Below are positions 1 to 6,859 of a stretch of 31,510 nt of DNA, piece after piece. The number at the start of each line of letters is the position of its first letter. Positions within the stretch are counted from its first letter, which is position 1. The stretch is taken from assembly GCA_046262315.1 (NCBI GenBank), contig JBHEMZ010000010.1:1-31510 (forward strand). The letters run 5' to 3'. The notes under the pieces were generated by a model that saw only the letters and a program-made list of their open reading frames with translations, did not search any database and was not told the origin of the DNA. This DNA comes from JACVRM01 sp046262315. GTDB taxonomy: Bacteria; Actinomycetota; Thermoleophilia; Gaiellales; Gaiellaceae. Position numbers and translations under genes: made by a program.

Positions 1-739
1 CGGCTCCCTCGCGCTCGTAGGCGTCGAGGCGCGGGAGCAGCTCGGGCAGCCGCGCAGCAAGCTCGCTCTGGCGGGCCCAGGAGTCGAAGTGAACGCGAAA
101 ACGCTCCAGCGTGGCCTCGATGCGCTCGAGCATGGACGCGACCGGCTCGCCGTCCAGCTCGGCCAACTCGCGGAGGTATGCGCCCCGGTAGCCGTCCTCG
201 GGCGGCTCTTCTCCGCGCCGCACCGCCTCGACAGAGGCGCGGAAGTGCTCCATCTGGGCGCCCGCGTCGTTGTAGTAGTACTCGCGCTCCACCTCGTCGC
301 CCGCGAACTCGAGCAGGCGAGCAATCGAGTCGCCGTAAGCGCCGTTGCGGGCCGAAGCGACCGTGAGCGGCCCGGTCGGGTTCGCCGAGACCATTTCCAC
401 CTGGATGCGCTCTCGCTCGTGGGCGAACCCGCCTCCGAAGTCGACGCCTTGCTCCAGCACCTCCGCAAGCGCGTCGCCGAACCAGCTCGGCCTCAACCAG
501 AGGTTGAGGAAGCCTGGCCCTGCGACCTCGACGCGATCGACGTCGTCGATCGACTGGGCGGCAGCGGCGAGCTCGTCCGCGAGCTCGCGCGGGGAGCGGC
601 CACCCCGGGCCGCAGCCTGGAGCGCAACATTGGTGGCGTAGTCGCCGTGCTCCGCCCTCGCCGGGCGCTCGAGCACCACCGGCAGCCCCGCAAGCTCGCC
701 GAGCGCGTGCTCCAGACGATCAACAGCCCTAGGAGGCAT
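1..739 (-). CDS. argS: Arginyl-tRNA synthetase, N-terminal part (runs off the window)
   Basis: Charges tRNA-Arg with arginine in the cytoplasm. The minus-strand frame from ATG at 739 is open to the window edge (246 codons). It reads as a class I ArgRS: an N-terminal additional domain (residues about 1-110, with ERPARAEHGDYATNVALQAA), then the start of the Rossmann catalytic core (VEMVSANPTGPL at about 114-125), then the ArgRS-typical EREYYYNDAGAQM. At residues 126-129, where the HIGH signature should be, the sequence is TVAS, so both histidines are missing although everything around is well conserved. The KMSKS region lies outside the window. The start overlaps the end of the upstream frameshifted ORF by 11 nt, suggesting co-transcription. 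The family call is certain; the activity of the odd HIGH site is not known. Confidence 0.93.
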   Translation of the reverse strand, partial: MPPRAVDRLEHALGELAGLPVVLERPARAEHGDYATNVALQAAARGGRSPRELADELAAAAQSIDDVDRVEVAGPGFLNLWLRPSWFGDALAEVLEQGVDFGGGFAHERERIQVEMVSANPTGPLTVASARNGAYGDSIARLLEFAGDEVEREYYYNDAGAQMEHFRASVEAVRRGEEPPEDGYRGAYLRELAELDGEPVASMLERIEATLERFRVHFDSWARQSELAARLPELLPRLDAYEREGA

Positions 740-1111
740 GCCGGTCCGCCGCCACGAGCTCGTGCGGCTCCTCCGGGGTGCCGACGCCGATGATCACGTC
801 TCCCCGGTCAAGACGACGTCCCCGGTCGGCGCGTGCGCGGCGCAACTTGGCCGCGGCGGCCTCGTCGAAGGCGCGTGCGAAGACGAGCAGGTCTGGCCGT
901 GGCGTCCACGCCGAGAGCGTGATGTAGTGGTCTTGTAGCCGCTCGATCGTCCGTCGCCTCCGCCGCTCCTCCCAGCGCCAGTCACCACGCCCCGCGCGAT
1001 CAGCTCGACGACCGCACCGGCGACGTACCGGAAGATTGCCACGCCTGCGAAGGGCAGCGCCATCGTGAAGGGCTCCGCGGCAGTTCCGTGGCGCACACCG
1101 AAGGCCTCCAT
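729..1111 (-). pseudogene. Hypothetical membrane-anchored protein split by a frameshift
   Basis: Two overlapping minus-strand frames look like halves of one gene. The first, from ATG 1111, encodes MEAFGVRHGTAAEP followed by a hydrophobic stretch (MALPFAGVAIFRYVAGAVV). Near 985-995, at a GGGG run, the plausible coding frame moves by one base and continues as a charged domain (DWRWEERRRRRTIERLQDHY ... DVIIGVGTPEEPHELV) to TAG at 729. The second part keeps high GC at third positions and overlaps the argS start. I do not recognise the family. It is either a real one-base lesion or a sequencing error; an alternative is two separate short ORFs. The start faces the DUF3467 gene across about 23 bp. 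Confidence 0.45.
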
Positions 1112-1122
1112 CGGCCGCGTAG

Positions 1123-1128
1123 TATCGT
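1123..1128 (+). promoter_or_regulatory. -10 element TATCGT, leaderless start
   Basis: TATCGT lies 6 nt before the GTG at 1135 and there is no Shine-Dalgarno sequence. A transcript starting about 7 nt after the -10 box would begin at the GTG itself. Confidence 0.55.
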
Positions 1129-1134
1129 GGGCCC

Positions 1135-1434
1135 GTGGACGACGGTCCCGAGCGCCAGCTCAACATCCACCTGGATCCATCCCAGCTTGCCGGCGTCTAC
1201 GCCAACTTCGCGAACATCACCTTCTCGGACTACGAGTTCACGATCACGTTTGCCCGCATCGACCACGAGGTGCCCGAGGGTGAGATTCCCGGCGTGGTCG
1301 TCTCCAGGGTGAACATGTCCCGGCGCTTCATGGAGGAGCTCCTGGCGGCGATGCAGGACTCGTGGTCGAAGTTCCAGGCGAGCGAGTCGATCCGCAACCT
1401 CCCCGAGACCCCCTCGCGCGACATCGAGCAGTAG
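1135..1434 (+). CDS. DUF3467 family protein
   Basis: A 99-residue protein of the small DUF3467 family, whose biochemical role is not known. The typical pattern is present: an N-terminal beta region (NIHLDPSQLAGVYANFANIT), the central SDYEFTITFARID, a PGVVVSRVNMS strand, and a C-terminal helix (RRFMEELLAAMQDSWSKF). No signal peptide or membrane segment is seen, so it is probably cytoplasmic. The GTG start is supported by a -10 box 6 nt upstream and fits the family length of about 100 residues. The gene stands alone, divergent from the argS side. The GCCGGCCGGCCGGC palindrome just after the TAG stop might serve as terminator. The family call is good; the function is unknown. Confidence 0.85.
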   Translation: MDDGPERQLNIHLDPSQLAGVYANFANITFSDYEFTITFARIDHEVPEGEIPGVVVSRVNMSRRFMEELLAAMQDSWSKFQASESIRNLPETPSRDIEQ

Positions 1435-1628
1435 CCGGCCGGCCGGCCGCAGCTAACCGCTCCCTCGCCGTCCGCTGCCCATCCCCGCCCAGCAGCCTCG
1501 GAACACGTCCTGCCTGGACCTGTCCCGCTCCGTCATGCCGGCCGTGAGGCCTCCACTCCCTCCTCCCCGGGATGGACGCTAACCGGGATTCGCTCACGCG
1601 TGGGAGACTCGTTCGTGCCGCGTGTGTG

Positions 1629-2876
1629 TCACCCGCTCGACGCCGGGCGAGGCGCGAGGCGGGGCGGCGGCAGCGGGCGCCCGTGGCGACGGGCCCACGC
1701 TTCCGCCATCGCGACCCGCTCCAGCAGGGAGGGATGCGTGCGGAAGGTCAGCCGCCACCAGCCCGGCGGATCCGGATCGGCGAGATTCGTCGCCGCCAGG
1801 CGGACGAGCAGACCCCGCGCGCCCGCCGGGTCGCGCGTAGCCTCGAGCGCCACCCAGTCGGCCTCGGTCTCGTAGCGGCGACTCACCGCGTCGATGGCCG
1901 GCGTTAGCACGAGCACCAGCGCCGCGGCTGTCGCGATTCCCGCGGCCACGCCCTCCGGGCGCGACAGGCCGCCGCGGCGACGGGCGACGAGATCGACGGC
2001 GAACATGCCCGGCCCCACCACGAGCAAGAACCACCCGAGCCCCTTCCAGACGTGGCGGCGCGAAACGTGCGCCAGCTCGTGCGCAGCGATCGCCCTGACC
2101 GCTCGCGGCGGAAAGCTTCCGTCGAGCAGCGTGTCCCAGAGCACGACGCGTCGCGTCGGGCCAAGACCGACGACCTCCGCATTGACCGCACGAGTCCGCT
2201 CGCTCGCCTCCCGTCGGCGAACCTGTACCTCCCCGAGCCCGAGCCGGTCCTCCACGCGCCGAATCTCCGCCGTCAGGGCCGGCTCGCGGAGAGCCTCGAA
2301 CCGAGGGGCGAGCAGCAGCGGCTGCAGGACCACCGCCGCTGCGCCAATCGCCGCCACGCCGCCCGCCGAGGCCAGCCACGCGTGGCGACCGGAGCGCGCC
2401 GCAATCGCCATCACTGCCGCGACCGCGAGGCACAGGACGGCGACCTCCCCGAGCAGCGTCGGCCACGGCCGGACCAGCCAGTCGAGATAATCCTCGCGCG
2501 CGATCCCAAAGCGGCGCCTCCACCACAGGGCGGCGAGCCCGAAGGGAAGGCGGACGGCCCACACCACCACAAACGCCGTCGCCGCGAGCTGGACGCCGCG
2601 TACGACGGATCCCCCGCGCAAGCGGTGCGCCAGCTCCGGCGCGCGCCATGCGACGGCGCCGAGGGCGGCCACCGAGGCGAGCGGCGCGAGCAGCGCGAAC
2701 ACGCGCAGCACGCGCTCGTAGCGGTCGGCCCGCGCAAGCTGCGCGGTCGGGAAGTACTCCCGGGCGTGCAGCTCGGGCAGGCGGAGGTCCGAGGGCACGC
2801 TCGTGCGCCAGAGGAGTGCGGCAAGCGCCAGCCAAGCGCCTGCGGCCAAGGCTATCGTTGCCGCCCTTCCGGCCAT
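1629..2876 (-). CDS. M48 family membrane metalloprotease (Ste24/HtpX-like)
   Basis: A 415-residue integral membrane zinc protease. The active-site helix is AAHELAHVSRRH (HELAH at residues 266-270), with the third zinc ligand probably the Glu in RYETEADW near residue 332. Hydrophobic segments lie at about 5-22, 60-77, 97-117, 140-160 and 170-190 before the catalytic domain, with two more after it, the arrangement of CAAX prenyl protease 1/Ste24 relatives. The substrate cannot be told from sequence; such proteins usually act in membrane protein quality control or peptide processing. I take ATG 2876 as start; an upstream codon at 2891 would extend it by five residues into the neighbour. Its start codon overlaps that of the divergent phosphoesterase, so its promoter must lie inside the neighbour's coding sequence. 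Confidence 0.88.
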   Translation of the reverse strand: MAGRAATIALAAGAWLALAALLWRTSVPSDLRLPELHAREYFPTAQLARADRYERVLRVFALLAPLASVAALGAVAWRAPELAHRLRGGSVVRGVQLAATAFVVVWAVRLPFGLAALWWRRRFGIAREDYLDWLVRPWPTLLGEVAVLCLAVAAVMAIAARSGRHAWLASAGGVAAIGAAAVVLQPLLLAPRFEALREPALTAEIRRVEDRLGLGEVQVRRREASERTRAVNAEVVGLGPTRRVVLWDTLLDGSFPPRAVRAIAAHELAHVSRRHVWKGLGWFLLVVGPGMFAVDLVARRRGGLSRPEGVAAGIATAAALVLVLTPAIDAVSRRYETEADWVALEATRDPAGARGLLVRLAATNLADPDPPGWWRLTFRTHPSLLERVAMAEAWARRHGRPLPPPRLAPRPASSG

Positions 2877-3609
2877 GCGGATCGCCGTCATCTCCGATGT
2901 CCACGCTAACCTCGCCGCGCTGGAGTCTGTGCTCTCGGGGTTGGAGGACGAGCGGCCAGACGCCGTCTGGAACCTCGGCGACGCGGTCGGCTACGGGCCG
3001 CTGCCGAACGAGTCGTGCGCGCTTCTGCGCGAGCGCGCTGCAGTCTCGCTCGTAGGAAACCACGACCTTGTCGCGCTCGACGCCACGGAGGTCGACGTCG
3101 AGGAGTTCAACCCGGACGCCGCCGCGGCTGCGGTCTGGACGCGGGCAGCGCTCGACGAGAAGTCGCGAGCCTTCCTCGAGAGCCTTGACCCCCAGGCGCA
3201 GCTCGACGGCGCCGCGCTCTTTCACGCGAGTCCGTTCGACCCCGTGTGGGGCTATGTGCTGACCGACGAGGCGGCGCAGCTGTCGCTCGACCTCACGGAA
3301 GCCGGGATCGTGCTGGTCGGCCACAGCCATTTGCCACTGGCGGTCACCCATGCAAACGGCGGTGTCCGCGGAGGCCTTGCGCCGCACGGGACTGAGGTCG
3401 ATCTGCAAAGCGGACGCTGGCTGCTCAACCCCGGCTCGGTCGGCCAGCCTCGAGACGGCGATCCGCGCGCCGCCTGCCTCCTGCTCGACACGGGCGCCGG
3501 CACCGGCTCCTTCCGCCGGATCGAGTATCCCGTCGAGCGCACGCAAGCGCAGATGCGCGAGTTGGGATTGCCGAACGCGCTCGCCGAGCGGCTCGCGCAC
3601 GGGGTCTAG
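2875..3609 (+). CDS. Metallophosphoesterase, YfcE/calcineurin-like
   Basis: A 244-residue soluble dinuclear-metal phosphoesterase. The metal-binding motifs occur in order: D-x-H (ISDVHANLAAL, residues 8-10), GD (NLGDAVGYGP), GNHD (about 62-65), H in FHASPFDP, and GHSHLP near 145. The C-terminal NPGSVGQPRDGDPRAA is typical of the YfcE/MPE branch, whose members hydrolyse phosphodiesters; the physiological substrate here is not known. ATG 2875 is fixed because the family begins M(R/K)IAVISDVHAN. No Shine-Dalgarno is present; a TATCGT box lies 16 nt upstream at 2853-2858. The start overlaps that of the divergent M48 gene. It ends in CTAG. Confidence 0.9.
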   Translation: MRIAVISDVHANLAALESVLSGLEDERPDAVWNLGDAVGYGPLPNESCALLRERAAVSLVGNHDLVALDATEVDVEEFNPDAAAAAVWTRAALDEKSRAFLESLDPQAQLDGAALFHASPFDPVWGYVLTDEAAQLSLDLTEAGIVLVGHSHLPLAVTHANGGVRGGLAPHGTEVDLQSGRWLLNPGSVGQPRDGDPRAACLLLDTGAGTGSFRRIEYPVERTQAQMRELGLPNALAERLAHGV

Positions 3610-3850
3610 CGCCCGAGCGCGCCTTCAAGCCCGCCCCTAACCGAGTGGGCGATCGCGTCAGGACGGCTCGCGCGCCGACACGTCTCGGCACGTCGGCTCT
3701 GCTGGCCGTCCCCGCGCCGGGGCTGCTTCTCGCCCGTCGTGGTAGGCGTTCTCCTCGCGCAGGGCGGGGATCCACCGGCAAGCGAGCCCGTGCCTCGCGG
3801 TCCACGCCGGCGCAGGACGCCCGCGCCGTGGCGAAGTGGATCCGGGAGCC

Positions 3851-4441
3851 CTAGCCGGGGCTAGGTTCAGCGCGTACGGAGCGACCCATGCCGACGGTGA
3901 TGCCCTCGCGGACGAGGGCAAGCTGCACCTCTTCACGCGCCTTGTAGATCCGCCACTTGACCGTCGCGAGCGTGATTTCGAGCGAGTCGGCGATCTCCGT
4001 GTACGACAGGCCGACCACGTCACGCAGGAGCAGCGCCATGCGCAGGTCGACGTTGAGATCGTTGATCCCGCGCCAGACGGCGTCCATCTCCTCCAGGTTC
4101 TCGAGCGGCGTGTCGAGCACCTCGAACTGCGGCGCGTCCTCGATGGCAACGACCGCGCGGGGCCGGCGCTCGTGCGCGCGGAGCTCGTCGAGCACCCTGT
4201 TCTTCGTCACCTGGAACATCCACGTCGTGAACCGCGAGCGCAGCGAGAAGCTCGGGAGGCCCTGGTAAATGCGGAGGAAGACCTCCTGCGTCAGGTCTTC
4301 GGCAAGCGAGCGGTCGCCGACGAGGCGCAGAACGTAGTTGAAGACAGGCGTCTCGTACGAACGCACGATGATCGAAAAAGCGCGTTCGTCACCCCGCTGT
4401 GCCTTCCGAAGAATCCCTAGATCGGGCTGTGGGAGCGACAA
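3851..4441 (-). CDS. RNA polymerase sigma factor, ECF type
   Basis: A 196-residue sigma-70 family factor with only regions 2 and 4. Region 2 runs from DLGILRKAQRGDERAF to FTTWMFQVTKNRVLDELR (residues about 8-85) and contains the AEDLTQEVFLRIYQ core-binding helix. Region 4 (about 125-180) has the helix-turn-helix GLSYTEIADSLEITLATVKW. The linker is acidic (EDAPQFEVLDTPLENLEEMD). The only in-frame start between the TATACT box and region 2 is TTG 4441; the longer open frame upstream is antisense to gpmI and not credible. No anti-sigma or zinc-finger gene is adjacent: the 240 bp between its stop and the phosphoesterase has no convincing ORF. It lies 47 bp downstream of the gpmI stop, so read-through is possible. 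The target regulon cannot be inferred. Confidence 0.88.
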   Translation of the reverse strand: MSLPQPDLGILRKAQRGDERAFSIIVRSYETPVFNYVLRLVGDRSLAEDLTQEVFLRIYQGLPSFSLRSRFTTWMFQVTKNRVLDELRAHERRPRAVVAIEDAPQFEVLDTPLENLEEMDAVWRGINDLNVDLRMALLLRDVVGLSYTEIADSLEITLATVKWRIYKAREEVQLALVREGITVGMGRSVRAEPSPG

Positions 4442-4449
4442 GCTGCCGG

Positions 4450-4455
4450 AGTATA
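4450..4455 (-). promoter_or_regulatory. -10 element TATACT before the ECF sigma gene
   Basis: A strong TATACT lies 8 nt before the TTG taken as the sigma-factor start, in the short gap after gpmI. No Shine-Dalgarno and no TTGACA-like -35 are seen at the usual spacing. Confidence 0.45.
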
Positions 4456-4488
4456 CCCGGGTTCGGGGCTGACGGATCCTCGATTCCG

Positions 4489-6003
4489 TTAGGGATTTGC
4501 GAACTCTTGGCGGGTATCCAGCAGGCTGTGGCCGGTCATGGCTGCGGGTTGCGGGAGCCCCAGAAGCTGCAGCACGGTGGGGACGAGATCGGAGAGCTCT
4601 CCGCCGTCGCGCAGGCGGACGCCGCGCTCTGTGAGCACGAGGGGCACCGGATTCGTCGTGTGGGCGGTGTGCGGGCTGACGCCGTCCGGCTCGAGCATCT
4701 GTTCCGCGTTGCCGTGGTCGGACGTGACGAGCGAGACGCCGCCCGCCTGCTCGACGGCGGTCACCACGCGGGCCAGGCAGGCGTCCACCGTCTCGACGGC
4801 GCGGACGACGGCCGGGATCGAGCCCGTGTGGCCGACCATGTCCGGGTTGGCGAAGTTCACGACGGCGAACAGGTAGCCGCCGGAGGCGACCTCCCGCTCG
4901 AATGCCTCCGTGACGCGATCCGCGGACATCTCGGGCCGGTGGTCGTAGCTCGGCACGTCGCGCGGCGAGGGGACGAGGATGCGGCGCTCCCCTGCCCATT
5001 CCTTCTCACGGCCGCCGTTGAAGAAGTACGTCACGTGCGCGTACTTCTCCGTCTCGGCTATGTGGAGCTGGCGGGCGCCGTGCTCCGCCAGCACCTCGGC
5101 AAGCACCTCGGACACTTCCTGGGGTGGGAACGCCGCCGCGCAGGGGAGGTCCTCGCGGTAGCGGGTCATGGTCGTGACCGTTCGGCGCTCCTCGAGGAGG
5201 CGGTCGGTGAGCTGGCGAGCGCGGTCGGGACGGAAGTTGAAGAAGACAGCCTCGTCGACGAGGCCCAGTCGGGGGCGGCCGGCAAGGACGACCGGCTCGA
5301 CGAACTCGTCCGTCACCCCGGCCGCGTAGCTCGCCTCGACGGCCGCGACCGGATCGCCGGCGGGGGTGCCCCCGCCGGCGACGATCGCCTGCAGGGCTCG
5401 CTCCGTCCGTTCCCAGCGAGCGTCCCGGTCCATCGCGTAGTAGCGCCCGCAGACGGTGGCGATGCGCTCGCCGGGCAGCTCGGTCAGATCGGCGGCGGCC
5501 GCGTGCGGCGAGACGTCGCGGCCGTCCGTGAAGGCGTGGATCCACGTGCGCTCGTCCATGCCCTGCCGCCGCGCGAGCTCGAGCAGGGCGCGCAGGTGGT
5601 CGATGTGCGAGTGGACGCCGCCGTAGGAAACGAGCCCGAGCAGGTGGACGTCCGCCTCGCGGGCACGGGCTCGCGCGAACGCGGCCATCAGCTCCGGGAT
5701 GGCGAAGAACGAGCCGTCGGCGATCGTGCGGTTGACGCGTTGAAGATCCTGGAACAGCACGCGGCCGGAGCCGATCGTCAGGTGCCCGACCTCCGAGTTG
5801 CCCATCTGGCCCGGCGGCAAGCCGACGGCTTCACCCGAGGCTGCGAGCGTCGCGTGCGGGTATTCGCGCCAGAGGCGGTCGAAGACGGGCGTGTCGGCAA
5901 GCTCGACGGCGTTCCCCGGACCGGGCGGCGCGCAACCCCAGCCGTCGAGGATGACGAGCGCAACGAACGGATACACGCCTGGAGGGATCAGTCCCTGCAA
6001 CAT
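4489..6003 (-). CDS. gpmI: 2,3-bisphosphoglycerate-independent phosphoglycerate mutase
   Basis: Interconverts 3- and 2-phosphoglycerate in glycolysis/gluconeogenesis using a Mn-dependent phosphoserine intermediate. At 504 residues it has the usual iPGM length. Visible motifs are the metal-binding VILDGWG near the N-terminus, the nucleophilic Ser in QMGNSEVGHLTIG (about 65), the phosphotransferase-domain HSHIDHL and DGRDVSP, FFNFRPDRARQL, and the C-terminal metal sites in NFANPDMVGHTG and VTSDHGNAEQM. I chose ATG 6003; GTG 5976, just before YPFVALVILDGWG, is a credible alternative. It is the last gene of the gap-pgk-tpiA-gpmI series, 82 nt after tpiA. It ends in TAA, one of the few genes here that does. 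Confidence 0.95.
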   Translation of the reverse strand: MLQGLIPPGVYPFVALVILDGWGCAPPGPGNAVELADTPVFDRLWREYPHATLAASGEAVGLPPGQMGNSEVGHLTIGSGRVLFQDLQRVNRTIADGSFFAIPELMAAFARARAREADVHLLGLVSYGGVHSHIDHLRALLELARRQGMDERTWIHAFTDGRDVSPHAAAADLTELPGERIATVCGRYYAMDRDARWERTERALQAIVAGGGTPAGDPVAAVEASYAAGVTDEFVEPVVLAGRPRLGLVDEAVFFNFRPDRARQLTDRLLEERRTVTTMTRYREDLPCAAAFPPQEVSEVLAEVLAEHGARQLHIAETEKYAHVTYFFNGGREKEWAGERRILVPSPRDVPSYDHRPEMSADRVTEAFEREVASGGYLFAVVNFANPDMVGHTGSIPAVVRAVETVDACLARVVTAVEQAGGVSLVTSDHGNAEQMLEPDGVSPHTAHTTNPVPLVLTERGVRLRDGGELSDLVPTVLQLLGLPQPAAMTGHSLLDTRQEFANP

Positions 6004-6085
6004 CACCGGCGGAGACGGGCTTGTCCCGCCGTAGCCACACCGCGCGAAGTCGCGTCTGACTTCGGCAACCCGCCGCAAGAAGTCG

Positions 6086-6799
6086 TCATGGCGTGCGCAG
6101 CGCGCCGGACTTTCGGCGGTAAATGAGGGCGGCGGCCTCGCAAATCGCGGTGAACGACTCGACCTCGAGCGACGCGCCGCCGACGAGCGCCCCGTCGACG
6201 TCCGGCTGAGCCAGCAGATCTTCGGCGTTCTCGGGCTTGACGGAGCCACCGTAGAGCACAGGCGCGTCGATCAAGCTCTTGATCAGGGCGTGCGCCTCCT
6301 GCGCCATCTCCGGGGTCGCGGTCTTGCCGGTGCCGATCGCCCAGACGGGCTCGTACGCGACGACGAGGTCCTTGTGGGCGTCGAGGACTGATGCCTGGGC
6401 ACGCAGCACGTCCGCGGTGTCCCCGCGCTCCCGCTCCTGCTCGGTCTCGCCGACACAGGCGATCACGCGTAGACCGCTTGCAAGCGCATGCTGCACACGC
6501 AATGCGACCGTGCGATCGTTCTCGCCGAAGTACTGCCGGCGCTCGGAGTGCCCGACGATCGCCCCCTGCACGCCGAGCTCCAGCAGCATCGAAGCCGAGA
6601 TCTCGCCGGTGTACGCCCCGTCGTCAGACCAGTGGACGTTCTGGGCGAAAATCGTCTGGCCCCGTCCGACCGCCGCGGCCAATGACACGAACGGGGGGCA
6701 GAGCACAGCGTCGACGCCGGACGGCCTGCGGAAAGCGGCGCAGAAGCCCTCCGTCTCGGCCGGGCCCTTGAACATCTTCCAGTTGCCTGCGATCAGCAT
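6086..6799 (-). CDS. tpiA: Triosephosphate isomerase
   Basis: Interconverts dihydroxyacetone phosphate and glyceraldehyde-3-phosphate. It is a complete 237-residue TIM barrel, a little shorter than the usual 250. Catalytic residues are visible: N and K in AGNWKM (residues 5-7), the electrophilic His in IVGHSERRQYFGE, and the base Glu in VVAYEPVWAIGTGK; the phosphate-gripping loop 7 (PVLYGGSVKPENA) follows. ATG 6799 is preceded by a 10-bp hairpin that carries a GGAGG ribosome-binding sequence at its tip, so translation may depend on RNA folding. It lies 60 nt after pgk and 82 nt before gpmI, all on the minus strand, consistent with one glycolytic operon. Confidence 0.96.
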   Translation of the reverse strand: MLIAGNWKMFKGPAETEGFCAAFRRPSGVDAVLCPPFVSLAAAVGRGQTIFAQNVHWSDDGAYTGEISASMLLELGVQGAIVGHSERRQYFGENDRTVALRVQHALASGLRVIACVGETEQERERGDTADVLRAQASVLDAHKDLVVAYEPVWAIGTGKTATPEMAQEAHALIKSLIDAPVLYGGSVKPENAEDLLAQPDVDGALVGGASLEVESFTAICEAAALIYRRKSGALRTP

Positions 6800-6800
6800 G

Positions 6801-6823
6801 CCTTCGCGCCTCCGGCGCGAAGG
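6801..6823 (-). promoter_or_regulatory. Hairpin holding the tpiA ribosome-binding site
   Basis: Perfect 10-bp inverted repeat (CCTTCGCGCC / GGCGCGAAGG) with a 3-nt loop ends one base before the tpiA ATG. On the mRNA the apex reads GCCGGAGGC, so the only GGAGG available to tpiA spans the loop and the first pairs. It could modulate tpiA translation relative to pgk. Confidence 0.6.
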
Positions 6824-6859
6824 CTAGATAGACGGGCCGCTCGTCGGGCCGAACGTCGG

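Noticed and set aside
89..793. A 234-codon plus-strand ORF at the window start
   Set aside because: It is the antisense shadow of argS, which has unmistakable ArgRS motifs.
1594..3600. A 668-codon minus-strand open frame
   Set aside because: It is antisense to the phosphoesterase and in a different frame of the M48 gene, with Arg/Gly/Ala-rich translation. Both real genes have clear motifs; this is a high-GC shadow.
4399..6126. A 575-codon plus-strand open frame opposite gpmI
   Set aside because: It mirrors gpmI codon by codon and has no recognisable domain.
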